The notes: generated by a model not told the origin, from the sequence alone. 64,000 nt of DNA from Coenobita brevimanus (GCA_032717465.1 CM064712.1:24814432-24878431), one strand, 5' to 3'; shown: positions 1 through 9,828, counted from the stretch's first letter. Numbers and translations: made by a program.

Positions 1-691
1 TCCTCACATTCCTCCTCACTCGCAGCCATAGCACTCGGCCTCACACACTCAGTCTGCTTTCTGTAAGTCAGCTAAACTATGAGATGAGGATTCCGTCTCA
101 ATACTAGTGTCGTTTAAGAGATTCATAAAGGTGTCACACAAATTAACATTAGTTGGTATCTCTCCTGCGTCACAATCCACCTCCTCCACATCTTTCTGTG
201 TGTAAAGAGGTTGGTCATGAAGGTTAGTTGGCCTGTTAGGCGGTTGCGGACTTTGTGCCATGGATCGGGTGACTGCACAGGCTGGGTAACGCCTCTGGTA
301 CCATACTTTCTAGCATGAAAGTTTGTGGATCCTCTACAGGAGAAACTGATATGATAGGGGTGACATTAACTTTACCTCCTGGAATGTCATTCCCCAGCAA
401 GAAGTGTACCCCTGGCACTGGTAGTTTGTCAACCAGACCTACTGAAAACACACCTTTAGCGACGTTACAGTCAAGCCGTACCTCTGTCATAGGAACTGTC
501 ACACACTCCCCCACAACGCCCTGTAACAAAATATGGCGAGTAGAAGGTATAGTCTTTTTACCTGGATTTATCATTAAAGATTGGGAGGTACCAGTGTCTC
601 TAGGTACTTTGACAGGATAAGACTGCTCATTAATGGTCACAGTTCCATGTGACATGAACACAATACTGCCCCAAGGCAGCATCAGCAACAC
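1..691 (-). pseudogene. Retropepsin-like protease and downstream linker of Gmr1-like element (frameshifted)
   Basis: The frame 691-236 carries an aspartic protease-like block: an active-site RDTGTSQSLM stretch, a middle LQGVVGECVTVPM block, and the LLGNDI block near the C-terminus. It aligns with the protease block at the end of the gag ORF of the element at 34 kb (RDTGACQSLM, LLGNDI). The linker after the protease continues in another frame (261-49) and then leaves the window. The frame change from gag near 640-690, and the second one near 240-261, are not seen in the sister copy. I read them as decay rather than programmed shifts. DTG is present, so the protease fold is recognisable, but the copy is broken. 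Confidence 0.6.
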
Positions 692-2249
692 TACAACTCA
701 TAGCAGGTCTTGCTTCAGAGACTACAGTAGCGCTTTCAGCCAACTCGCCACCAAGACCATAACCGTCTCCTTGACTGGTTTCATTTACAGACGTATGGAC
801 CACATTAACAGAATGAGCACGCACATCTCTTATCCTTTTCCAACACCGGCTAGGAGTGTGCCCATCCTTTCCACAATAATCACACCCTATCTTTTTATTT
901 GAATCACTCCTATTGATATTTCGAGTGTTTGGACTGCGGCTAGGAAGAGTGTGCTGAGCAGGATTCCATCTGGGAGGGAAGGACTCGTTTCTTACATTAC
1001 TGGTATTAACACCATTGCCACTGTATTTGGCATCTCTAGAATCTTTGTTGAATCTATAAAACTTGTGTTGGGTGTCACTGGATCTTTCATTTGACTTCCT
1101 CTGGTATGGTCTAACATTCAAATTAGAATCATCAGCCATAGTAGCTATTTCTGCTATATCAAAGACCTGTCGCTCCTTTAAATACTGGGCCACCTGATGC
1201 TCAATAGTTCGCAGGAAATCTTTAACCAGAATTAAGTTCCTAAGAGACTCAAAAGTAGCCACTTCCTGGTTCTTAAGCCAGTGATTAAAGGCAATAGTCT
1301 TTCTAGTTAGAAATTCAACATGTGTCTCATCATTTCGTTTATGAGCTTGACGGAACTTTAAACGGTAAGCTTCAGGCCTAAGGTGGTAAGAACTGACAAT
1401 GGCCCTTTTCACTACATCATAATCTTTCCTCTCATCTTTACTAAGAAAAATGTAAGTGGTGCGTGCCTTACCTTCCAAAACACCTTGGATAATGTAGATC
1501 CAGTCATGCTTTGGCCAATTCATACCCTGAGCTAGTTCCTCAAATAGTATGAAAAATTCATCCACTTTCTCTTGATCAAAAACAAGCAACATTTTAAAAT
1601 GGTAATTAGAACTACGTGGAACATGGGAACTAGAGCTACAACACTGACAGCTGTGACATCCCATACTCATGATCGAGTCTTAATCGTTCCCTTTCTAGTC
1701 CTAACCACTGTTCAGCTGTTAAACCTGGATGGGCAAAAGTAGGATCAAGAGGCACTGAAACACGCTCAAATGGGAGAAATGGGGTTCCCCCGAGCTAAGC
1801 CCTGTATTGGACTATATAGCCCCGCTAGGGTTACAGGAGGGAGCTACCCCTCCTGGCACCGCAGCCCGGGTGAGGCTCGAACTTACAATCCCCCGATCAC
1901 AAGTCCAGCGCGCTACCACTGTGCTACCGCGCCCCCCTGAAACACGCTCAAGGGTATGAACTCCTTGCCAGTCCCCGGAATTGTCTTTTGTTCTTTTCTC
2001 TTACTCACTTCCTCATTTTCACCTTGTACACGTTCGGGTTCTGTTAAATGAGGAGGATCTACGTCAAAAAGTTTTGTTTAAGAGACTTAGCAGGGGATAC
2101 TTATTCCACGATGGATCAGGATTGAGGTCCATGTGCTCAGCTAAAATAAGGAGCTCATTTTTAGTTAGCTTGGCTAAATCTCCTGGGGAGAGGTTAGTAG
2201 TGGTGAGGAAATTTTGTGCATCTTCTCTGTTTATTATCACAAGGACCAA
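630..2249 (-). pseudogene. Gag of Gmr1-like element, interrupted by a SINE
   Basis: The frame 1670-630 gives a gag core with a FFILFEELAQGMNWPKHDW block and a LRPEAYRLKFRQ block. It ends in a CCHC zinc knuckle (CDYCGKDGHTPSRC). The same blocks occur in the gag at 34964-36664. The N-terminal part (2249-2064, DAQNFLTTTNLSPGDLAKLT) corresponds to the EAKDFLSNV stretch of that gag and is separated from the core by the SINE at 1770-1936. Gag would package element RNA in cytoplasmic particles. The frame is broken by the SINE and does not connect to the protease in one frame, so this is a dead copy. Confidence 0.65.
1770..1936 (-). mobile_element. tRNA-derived SINE
   Basis: On the minus strand the insert begins GGGGGCGCGGTAGCACAGTG. 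This has a tRNA-type A box (TAGCACAGTGG) and a B box (AGTTCGAGCCT) about 50 nt apart, as in an RNA polymerase III internal promoter. A second copy lies at 51816-51980. The insert is flanked by a perfect 15-bp target-site duplication, ctgaaacacgctcaa, at 1755-1769 and 1937-1951. The parent tRNA is uncertain, because the anticodon region does not fold cleanly into a tRNA. The insertion sits inside gag, so it postdates the LTR element. Confidence 0.9.
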
Positions 2250-2315
2250 AGATCCTGGTTGGGAGGTAGTCAGCTAACTTGTCATGATCGCTACAACTGC
2301 CTAGCAACGTTACAA

Positions 2316-2883
2316 GATAATCCACACAGCGGGCGTGATAAGTTAAGTATGGACACCAAACGGAGTACTCAAATTGTTAATATTATGCGTACCGAAAGAG
2401 GTATCCATAATAAAGGGGAAAGAAACATCAGCAATAAAATGGGAAGGAAACACCAAACAATCAGGTTCATTACAGGACTTTAGTGCAAAGTGAACAATCC
2501 AATAATAGTTAACTGATAAGTGAAAATAAATATAGTACTAACCAATTACTCAGTATTTACTAATGCAAGATACACAGTCAATTAAGAAATAACAAGCGTA
2601 AATAACAATAAGTTACATTTCAACCTTAATCATCCCTCATCCCATCATAAGATACAGATATATATATACCTTTACCACACTCCAACACTTCTACACAATA
2701 TTTGTTGCATTATATTACACTATTTAGGCACGCACTACTAGGTAGAGTCCCTTAGGTTGTTACTAGTAAATATAAATATTCTCAGCCCATAGAAAGAAGC
2801 GACAGGGAACACGTAGTCAGAGGATGTCTAAAAATACCCCACACAAACTCTTGTCCTTCCTCTTCCAGCTGGAATTCAACACT
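2316..2883. other. Flank between the gag fragment and LINE-A; no gene seen
   Basis: AT-rich sequence without a convincing ORF. By position it could be the LTR and leader of the minus-strand Gmr1-like element, but no second LTR copy exists in the window to prove this. The sequence resumes after LINE-A at 9211. Confidence 0.4.
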
Positions 2884-2891
2884 GACGAACG

Positions 2892-2894
<3 letters not shown>
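2884..2894. repeat. Target-site duplication of LINE-A, left copy
   Basis: gacgaacgcaa stands immediately before the 30-base poly(T) (the poly(A) tail of the minus-strand LINE). It is repeated exactly at 9200-9210, which fixes both ends of the insertion. Confidence 0.95.
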
Positions 2895-2924
<30 letters not shown>

Positions 2925-2936
2925 CCCGGCCTATCA

Positions 2937-2960
2937 ACCATTGGGGCCGAAGCCCCTGGT
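2937..2960 (-). other. 3'-terminal UNCG hairpin of LINE-A copy 1
   Basis: In RNA sense the 24 nt form ACCA/TGGT, then GGGGC/GCCCC with a two-A bulge, closed by a C(UUCG)G tetraloop. It lies 12 nt upstream of the poly(A) tail. The second copy (47996-48019) keeps the fold with a paired G-C to A-U change and a UCCG loop. Terminal hairpins of this kind can be the reverse transcriptase recognition signal in LINEs; that role is inferred here. Confidence 0.75.
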
Positions 2961-3321
2961 TATTAAGGCCAGTTATATATATATGTATATACATTTAAAC
3001 ATATATACATATATATACAAACATCTATATATATATATATACATACATACATACACACACACACACACTCTTCCATGCATACATACAGACACACTTTCAT
3101 GCAAACGTACATATATATATAATAATTTTAATCTTATTTATTTATTTTTTTTTGTATTTTTTTTTTTTTTAATTTTTTCTTGGTTTTTTATTTTTTATAC
3201 CTTATATTATAAAGGAAAACTAATCTAAAGACCCTAAAACTAATCACCTAACAGACAAATCGCTAACCTATACTAAATCCTACAGAGACAAATAGCTAGA
3301 CCTACACTAATGGTAAAAATA

Positions 3322-3412
3322 CCTCGACTAACAGAACACCATCGACTACAGATATGTAATGCCTTTCTACATTACATACCTGCACTCATCACCTGGTGAC
3401 TGTCAGTCGGGG
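3322..3412 (-). other. Structured 91-nt RNA module A in LINE-A 3' UTR
   Basis: In RNA sense: a 13-nt outer helix, a 4-bp CACC/GGTG helix, an asymmetric internal loop (about AGGTGATGAG opposite GTCGAT), a 15-bp inner helix and an 8-nt loop TAGAAAGG. Module B (3560-3650) has identical length and segmentation. Copy 1 has one mismatch in the outer helix that copy 2 (48360-48450) lacks. Confidence 0.75.
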
Positions 3413-3559
3413 CATAACCTAATATAGGGGACATCAATATATGAAAGGGAACCAGACGAGTCAGGAACATTTCCATATACGTCAGCTGTCGTCCCTAATT
3501 AGAACAACTTAAGCAAGATAATATAATGTATTTACATAATTTGTACAAAAAGTGAAGAA

Positions 3560-3650
3560 CCTCGCCCAGCAGACCACCATCGACTGCAAGTGCCCAATAC
3601 CTTCCTATATTGCACACTTGCACTCATCATCTGGTGACTGTCAGGCGAGG
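3560..3650 (-). other. Structured 91-nt RNA module B in LINE-A 3' UTR
   Basis: Same architecture as module A, with different helix sequences that remain paired and a conserved internal loop and TAGGAAGG loop. The same module at 48598-48688 is identical by eye. With about 147 nt of flank on each side the two modules form a diverged direct duplication of about 238 nt, and module B lies next to the ORF2 stop. Confidence 0.75.
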
Positions 3651-3797
3651 AACTTGGCTTAATGTAGGGGACATCTATATTAGAAATAGATCGGTGGGAG
3701 GAGGAACTATTTAAAATATGTCAACTGTCAACCCTAATTAATATTGCAATATATACATATTTACTCTTCATAAAAACCATAACCACTCAGTAAAAAG

Positions 3798-6700
3798 TCA
3801 CATCACTCTGATCAGTCCGGTCTCTCTCAAGAAAGCCATCAATTTATCAGTCATAACAATGTCCCCATCACCCAGGATGGTGGAAAGGGTGAAGGGGACG
3901 TCTACTGCGCCGCAGTAATTTATAAGTGAAGCGCGTTCACGAATAAATCGCCGACAGCGCAGGATGATATGACTAATAGATAACACCGCATTACAGATGT
4001 CACAGTGCGGTGGGAAGCGTCTTTCCATATATGGTTTTATGTGGGTTACAATAGTGGCATTCAGCCGTAGCCGTGCCAACACTTTTTCTTCTAGGCGACT
4101 GGGACGGTTGGCAGTGTCCCAGTCGCCCAGGTACGGCTTACAAGTTGGAATATTTAGTCTGGTCCACTGACCTTGCCACAGAAGATTTATTGATTTCTTT
4201 CCGAGAGATAGACTCGACCGTAGATCACGAGGAACGTCCCAAGTCTCCTCGAGCTCTACAGCCGACTTTGCAAGTAAGTCAGCCTGCTCATTGCCGTAGA
4301 TACGACAATGACCAGGCACCCAGATCAGCGTGAATGACTTGTTGCATGAATGCAACTTATTAACGATGCGGCCCTGGATCTCGTGAGAGTCCGTAGTGCA
4401 AGATGCAATTGCCTGAAGAGCTGATTTTGAATCTGAAAATATGACAAATGAGTCGTGTCTAGAATTGAGAGCATAGTCTATGGCTTTGTCAATAGCAAAA
4501 AGTTCTGAAGTAAACACAGATGTATGAGTCGGCAACCGATACCTGAGGGCACATTCAGTCGACCACACACTTGCACCCACACATTCACTCGACTTGGAGC
4601 CGTCGGTGTACAATTGATGGGACCCCAAGTGACGAACAATGATGTTACGAAACAAGTGGTGGACCTCCGCCTCCGGCGCCTTGGCCTTTGGTGCTGGGAG
4701 CCATGTAACATCGACTGTAAAGCCGGGTGGCTCCCAAGGCTCTATATTTTTAAGCACCAACTTGTCACAGTCACTGGGGTCCACATCAAGCTCCTGAGTC
4801 AGTAAGTGGAGGCGAGTGGCAAGTGGCCGACGCACCCCCCGCAGAAGGTGGTGGTATTGACGCAGGGGGGTACAGGCCACATTGCCGATATTACTTTTTC
4901 TTAATGTCCTTATGCCGTAGGACAACGCCAGGTGGTCACGGCGAATACGGAGGGGAGGCACATTCGCCTCCACTTCCATACGAGCTACACGGGTACACCG
5001 GACAGCTCCAAGACACATTCGCAAACATTTATTCTGTAACACATCCAATCCTATCAGAGTGGCATCGGATGCCGAGCCATACACCTGTGCGCCATAGTCT
5101 AGCTTCGATCGAATAAGGGACTTATACACCATTAATAAAGATTTTCTGTCGGCACCCCAGGTAGTACCCGCTAGGTACTTGAGGACATTTAACGGTTTAT
5201 CACAACGAGCAAGCAAAGTATTAACGTGAAGTTTAAAATTCATTCTACGATCAAAATGTATTCCTAAAAATTTTACAGAATTTTGAAAAGGTACCGCCTG
5301 ATTATCCAAAGTTAAGCACAAATTAGGTACGTTACGATTAGTGAAAACTATAGCGGCACACTTACGGACGGAAAACTTAAATCCCCACTGCAAGGCCCAT
5401 TGGTGGACGGAGTCAAGGGCTGCTTGAATCCGCCCAGCCGAAAATTGTGCATTACGGGAAGAGTGCCATATTGCACAATCGTCAGCGTAGAGTGAGTATT
5501 TAAGATTCCTCGGGATGGGAGCTGATGACAGAATATCATTGATCATAATACTAAATAAGGTAGGACTAAGCACACTTCCCTGCGGCACCCCGTTTTCCTG
5601 GATAAATATATCCGATGTTACGTTACGGGGCAATTTGACAGAGAAAGTTCTGTCCCTTAAGAAATTTGAAATAAAAACAGGCAAATTTCCTCTTAAACCA
5701 TAAGCATAGAGCTTCATTAGTATACCGTGTCGCCATGTCATGTCATAGGCTTTATGGATGTCCAAGAACACCCCTATCATGAATTCTTTATTGGCAAATG
5801 CCTCTGCAATACAATGCTCCAAATTCATTAAATGATCTAGTGAACTTCTGTATTTACGGAAGCCACATTGTTGATCATTTAACAAATTCTTCGACTCTAA
5901 AACAAAAAGAAGCCTATTGTTAACCATACGTTCCATGACCTTACATAGACAAGAAGTCAACACAATAGGACGAAATGAAGTGGGATTCATAAGACGAGCA
6001 GCCTCTTTGGGTATCGGTATGACGTGCGCAAAGTGCCATGAGTTTGGGAACGTTCGAGACGCCCAAATCTCATTGTACAATGCTAACATCTTAATCAGGT
6101 TGTCCTGATTAAGATGCTGGATCATACCGTACGTGATGGTGTCTGGTCCAGGGCTGGTGTCTTTACAGGATTTAAGGGCAAGGAGCAGTTCATCTAGCGT
6201 AAACTCTTGGTTGTACGGGGAGTCTACGTCTTCTGTGGCAAAGTCTAATATCTGTAGCTCAGCCGTGCGTTTATGATGTTGGAAACGCGGGTCATAATTG
6301 GCTGAGCTACTTACATGAGAAAAACTCCTGGCGAGGATGTTAGCAACGTCCACGGGCTCGTCATAGATGTTATTATTAACCTGCAAGGTGGTGACAGGGA
6401 AGTATGGGCGTTTATTATTTAATAATCTGATAGTGGACCAGACTTTATGTAATGGTGTTGTACGAGTCACCGTGGACACAAAGGACTGCCAGGAGTCACG
6501 TTTAGCCCTTCTTATTATTCTCCTTGCCTCAGCCCGTGCCTGTTTGTATGCAATAAAATTTTCCTCAGTGGGCTGACTATCAAAAATCCTGTATCTCCTA
6601 TTGCGTTTTCTTAAAGCTTGTCGGCAATCCGGCGTCCACCAATGTGCTCTATGCTTCGCATGAACTGTAGAAGTCTTGGGAATAGCAGCCTCAGCTGCGT

Positions 6701-7484
6701 GTAATATGGATTGGGTTATATTTTCGACCTTAACATCTATGGTCTCCCCAGATATATCTAAATTGGCGATCCTTGAGAAGGATCCCCAATCTGCTTTCTT
6801 ATAGTTAAATTTTGGAGGTGGAGGGTCCGAAATGATGTCGCGTGTATAAGAAAGACAGATGGGTAAATGATCACTTCCCAAGGAGTCGTCGTAAGGATCC
6901 CATGAGAGATCTTGATGTATACCAGGGGAGGCCAAAGATAAGTCAATGGCCGAAAAGTTACCAGTACGATCATCTACACGAGTCGCTCTACCATCGTTCA
7001 GAAGACAGAGGTTGGACTGTAGTATTAGGTCGGCTACTTGCTCCCCACGACCATCAATCCTCAAGCTACCCCATTGATAGTGATGGGCGTTAAAATCGCC
7101 CAACACTAACTTATTTCCAGGCAGATGTTCCACTAGTGAATTTAAAGCATCACTATCAATGGGGCCATGTGGAGGACAGTACAGAGAGCAAATAGACAGA
7201 TACGTGTTATTAAATTTTACTCTGCACGCGACCGCTTCCAGAGTAGAATTTAGAATCACTTCCGTTTGTGGGTGTGATTTGTGGGTGTAAATGGCAACTC
7301 TGTGACCTTCATATCTTCTATACGAGTGGTAGTGTTTGAACTGTGGAGGATCAGGGTGATCCTCCAGGCGCGTCTCCTGTAAACAAACAACGTCTGGCCT
7401 GTGTATAGAAAGCAAGATTGCTATATTGTGTAACTTATTCCCAATACCTCTACAATTCCACTGTAATACAGTGAAAGCGACGGT
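3798..7484 (-). CDS. LINE-A ORF2: endonuclease-reverse transcriptase-RNase H polyprotein
   Basis: An open frame of about 1,228 codons. It starts just inside the endonuclease with LQWNCRGIGN (7463-7437), then VCLQETR, LGDFNAHH and SDHLPI (EEP endonuclease). Reverse transcriptase follows: motif A VFLDIHKAYD, motif B GVPQGSVLSPTLF and motif C YSLYADDC near 5490. RNase H has YTDGSKSS, SELFAIDKA, FSDSKSAL and VPGHCRIYGNEQAD. A C-terminal CDICNAVLSISHIILRC zinc knuckle-like motif ends it. The protein would nick target DNA and prime reverse transcription of its own RNA in the nucleus. The frame has no ATG at its 5' end. A likely original start, ATG at 7591 (11 nt beyond the ORF1 stop), lies in a frame that meets this one only if one base was lost near 7484-7488. 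All catalytic residues look intact. Confidence 0.92.
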   Translation of the reverse strand, partial: TVAFTVLQWNCRGIGNKLHNIAILLSIHRPDVVCLQETRLEDHPDPPQFKHYHSYRRYEGHRVAIYTHKSHPQTEVILNSTLEAVACRVKFNNTYLSICSLYCPPHGPIDSDALNSLVEHLPGNKLVLGDFNAHHYQWGSLRIDGRGEQVADLILQSNLCLLNDGRATRVDDRTGNFSAIDLSLASPGIHQDLSWDPYDDSLGSDHLPICLSYTRDIISDPPPPKFNYKKADWGSFSRIANLDISGETIDVKVENITQSILHAAEAAIPKTSTVHAKHRAHWWTPDCRQALRKRNRRYRIFDSQPTEENFIAYKQARAEARRIIRRAKRDSWQSFVSTVTRTTPLHKVWSTIRLLNNKRPYFPVTTLQVNNNIYDEPVDVANILARSFSHVSSSANYDPRFQHHKRTAELQILDFATEDVDSPYNQEFTLDELLLALKSCKDTSPGPDTITYGMIQHLNQDNLIKMLALYNEIWASRTFPNSWHFAHVIPIPKEAARLMNPTSFRPIVLTSCLCKVMERMVNNRLLFVLESKNLLNDQQCGFRKYRSSLDHLMNLEHCIAEAFANKEFMIGVFLDIHKAYDMTWRHGILMKLYAYGLRGNLPVFISNFLRDRTFSVKLPRNVTSDIFIQENGVPQGSVLSPTLFSIMINDILSSAPIPRNLKYSLYADDCAIWHSSRNAQFSAGRIQAALDSVHQWALQWGFKFSVRKCAAIVFTNRNVPNLCLTLDNQAVPFQNSVKFLGIHFDRRMNFKLHVNTLLARCDKPLNVLKYLAGTTWGADRKSLLMVYKSLIRSKLDYGAQVYGSASDATLIGLDVLQNKCLRMCLGAVRCTRVARMEVEANVPPLRIRRDHLALSYGIRTLRKSNIGNVACTPLRQYHHLLRGVRRPLATRLHLLTQELDVDPSDCDKLVLKNIEPWEPPGFTVDVTWLPAPKAKAPEAEVHHLFRNIIVRHLGSHQLYTDGSKSSECVGASVWSTECALRYRLPTHTSVFTSELFAIDKAIDYALNSRHDSFVIFSDSKSALQAIASCTTDSHEIQGRIVNKLHSCNKSFTLIWVPGHCRIYGNEQADLLAKSAVELEETWDVPRDLRSSLSLGKKSINLLWQGQWTRLNIPTCKPYLGDWDTANRPSRLEEKVLARLRLNATIVTHIKPYMERRFPPHCDICNAVLSISHIILRCRRFIRERASLINYCGAVDVPFTLSTILGDGDIVMTDKLMAFLRETGLIRVM

Positions 7485-7602
7485 TTAAGATTTTCGTTGG
7501 GGGCCAGTGTGCTTTGTCTTTTTTTGTCTCCCGCCGGCAGGCGACGACTACCGGGGGACCTATCCCGGTGCTTGTTCACGGAAACCTCCATATTATCGTC
7601 AA

Positions 7603-8813
7603 TTACGAGGTTCCCTGACCCCCCGAGGAAGAGCTAACCTTCCTCTCCCTCGCTGGAGTGGGAACTGGAAGAACGTGAGGACGAGACTTTGTGAGGGTGG
7701 TCATGTTACTTTTACTAGACTTGTCGGGTTTCACTTTAGGCAGTACTGATGGAGAGGCAGCAGCAGCCTGAGAGTACGTTGAAGCCTTAGGGATGTCAGT
7801 GAGAGAGTTGGAGCGGACAGGAGGTCGAGATGGAGAGGTACTGTGAGTGGCAGGAGGGAGAAAGACAGGGTCAGTCTGGGTCTCTACAGAGCACATCACA
7901 GGACGGGACATTACCGCCGAAGCATAGGACCTATTCGGCGTGGGAGTTGCATGCAACTCCTTCACTTTTTCCTAGCTTCGTAGTAGGAAATGCCCTCCGT
8001 TGCCTTCACTGTGCAGACCTCCTTCTCCTCCTTCCACTTGGGACAATCCCTAGAGGAAGTGGAGTGAGCGCCCTTGCAGTGGAAGCAACAGACCGTCTCA
8101 GATGTGCATTGTTCCGCATCATGACCCTGGCTTGCACACTTGCCACACACTGGCTGGGAAGCCCGACAAGTCTTTGAACCATGCCCATACATCTGGCATT
8201 TCAAGCAACGGAAAGGGTTGGGAATATATGGCCGCACATGAACAATTTCATAACCAATTTTTACTTGGCTAGGCAGTGACACTTTACCGAAAGTCAAAAC
8301 AATGGTTGCTGTCTTCGTCTTGACACCTTCCGAATATCTTGTTATGAAGTGGGCATCGATTACATCTTGCTGAGCAAGTTCCTCTATGATCTCTTCCTCA
8401 CTCATCACCATGAGATCCCTGCAAGTGATGACACCCTTGCAGGAATTCATGGAAGTTGGGATCTTGGCTTCGACATCATAAATATGAAACTTGCGCAGCT
8501 TCAGCAAGTCCTTAACCTGGGAAGAATTGCAAATCTTTACAAGGAGGTCTCCGTTCGCAAGTTTTTTGACTTGTTCCACCTCCCCAGCACAGCCATCAAT
8601 AACCTTCTTAATCATGAAGGGATTGAGACTGCTCAAGGGAGTGGAACCAAGAGCATGGATGAGAACAAATTCAGCATTATTTACACTTATGTCCAGAGGC
8701 AATCGAGTCTGGGGCCGTTCTGTCTGGGGCCTGTCAGTCCGTTGATCAGTCAGGGGTCGGTCAGGACTACCTCCCCCCCTGAGGGGGGGGGAGGCAGTAG
8801 CGGCGTCCTCCAT
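7603..8813 (-). pseudogene. LINE-A ORF1: gag-like RNA-binding protein with three CCHC knuckles, one frameshift
   Basis: The likely start is ATG at 8813 (MEDAATASPP); an upstream in-frame methionine at 8888 precedes a hydrophobic stretch that looks like UTR. The protein has a variable N-terminus, an RRM-like middle and three zinc knuckles: CLKCQMYGHGSKTC, CGKCASQGHDAEQC and CFHCKGAHSTSSRDC. The first frame stops at 7962. The C-terminal part (HATPTPNRSYASAV, then a Ser/Pro-rich tail ending at 7603) follows in the next frame, so one base was gained or lost in the A-run at 7966-7970. The protein would coat LINE RNA and form the ribonucleoprotein particle with ORF2. A programmed shift is not excluded but decay is more likely. 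Confidence 0.85.
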
Positions 8814-9199
8814 AGTACCACTCCCCCCTAGCGGGGGAAGTGGGAAGAAGGGGAGAAAACAAGCAAGGGACAAACAACCGGGGACCACACACCTAAGTCT
8901 GAGGTTGCCCTCTCAAACCACTCCAGGGAGGCCCGACCGTGTTTCTTCACGCCCCAGAGCGATCAGTGGGGGGGACCCTCCGTGGGCGATAAGCAAAGGT
9001 AAACTCAGTTTATTTGAACAGACACCTACTGTTCAAGACTTAACAGGGAGGGGAGGTAACTGAGTACTAGCTAAACCTAAACGTCACCAGAAGGGTGAAA
9101 AAAAAGAAGCTAATGCCGGTAAGGCAGCCCTGAAAACTAGAGAAGAGCGCAGAGAAAAACACGTCTACCCTCTTCACGACCATGCATCAAAGTCCCTCC

Positions 9200-9210
9200 G
9201 ACGAACGCAA
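9200..9210. repeat. Target-site duplication of LINE-A, right copy
   Basis: gacgaacgcaa, identical to 2884-2894. It marks the exact 5' end of the full-length LINE at 9199. Confidence 0.95.
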
Positions 9211-9826
9211 ACACAAATAACCCTCATATCACTTCCTACAGCCAAGCACAAACACTCCACACCACACGTTGGGCCAATCAGCTGCAGGCAGGGCCATGAC
9301 GCCAGAGAAGGAGAAAATGGGTGAGAAAGCTTGTTTAACTGTAGTAGTTGGGCCGATCGTTTGCCTGGTTGAGCGGCAGAGGCAGGTCGACTATGGAAGC
9401 AGTGAGACAGACCACGAACGGACCCGTGAGTGTACTCGACCCCAACAGGTAGGCTAGGTCGACATCGCTGGTGATAGCATTACAATAGGTAGTTAATCAT
9501 AGACAGATAGACAGATAATGACCCTCCTCCACCCCAGGGTAAGGATATAAACAGAAACTACTGATCACATTCTAAGTGGCATTGGAGATTTCGTATCCCT
9601 TTTTCCCAAGCGATTCATTCTGTATACTACACGTGAGTACCCTCTTGTATGTTACGTATGCAAACCACGTAGATATTAGTACGATATTAATATATTACAA
9701 AAGAATAGTAAGGCGTAGTATGCAAAACAAATCGCTAAAGAAAAAGTACTACCAAGCCTCCTGTGCCACCGCGTATGCGGCCCCTAGATGGAGGTTTTTA
9801 ACATCTGTCTTATATACAGTAAAGTG

Positions 9827-9828
<2 letters not shown>
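9211..9828. other. Non-coding interval between LINE-A and the GT repeat
   Basis: No ORF with recognisable homology. A GGCCAATCAG (CCAAT-like) site occurs at 9271-9280 and short (AGACAGAT)-type repeats near 9500. It continues the pre-insertion sequence to the left of 2884. Confidence 0.5.

Larger units (their letters stand above)
1..2315 (-). mobile_element. Gmr1-like LTR retrotransposon, 5' part (gag-protease), runs off the left edge
   Basis: A minus-strand retroelement reads from about 2315 down to base 1. It encodes a gag N-terminus, a gag core, a zinc knuckle and a retropepsin-like protease. These match, domain by domain, the better preserved element at 34101-40371, including the N-terminal gag repeat-like block, the CX2CX4HX4C knuckle and a protease with the motif RDTG followed by SQSLM. 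Integrase and reverse transcriptase would lie further left, outside the window. Several frameshifts separate the blocks, and a tRNA-SINE interrupts gag at 1770-1936. The upstream LTR border is not resolved: a GTAACG-like end near 2310 is only a guess by analogy with the GTAACA end of the second element. Confidence 0.7.
2895..9199 (-). mobile_element. LINE-A copy 1: full-length I-group non-LTR retrotransposon
   Basis: A 6,305-bp insertion bounded by the 11-bp target-site duplication gacgaacgcaa (2884-2894, 9200-9210). In element sense (minus strand) it has a 5' UTR (9199 to about 8814), ORF1 with three CCHC knuckles, ORF2 with apurinic-type endonuclease, reverse transcriptase, RNase H and a C-terminal CCHC, and a 3' UTR of about 900 nt. 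The 3' UTR holds two 91-nt structured modules and a terminal hairpin, then a 30-nt poly(A) tail (poly(T) at 2895-2924). The RNase H places it in the I group (I/Nimb-like; exact clade not proven). All recognisable catalytic motifs of ORF2 are intact. One frameshift each in ORF1 and at the ORF2 start are the only obvious lesions. A 5'-truncated second copy lies at 47958-49796. Confidence 0.92.

Noticed and set aside
3322..3650. Hammerhead ribozyme in the LINE-A 3' UTR (TGATGA core-like text)
   Set aside because: The conserved GAAA following stem II and the cleavage-site strand are missing; only the TGATGAG resemblance remains.
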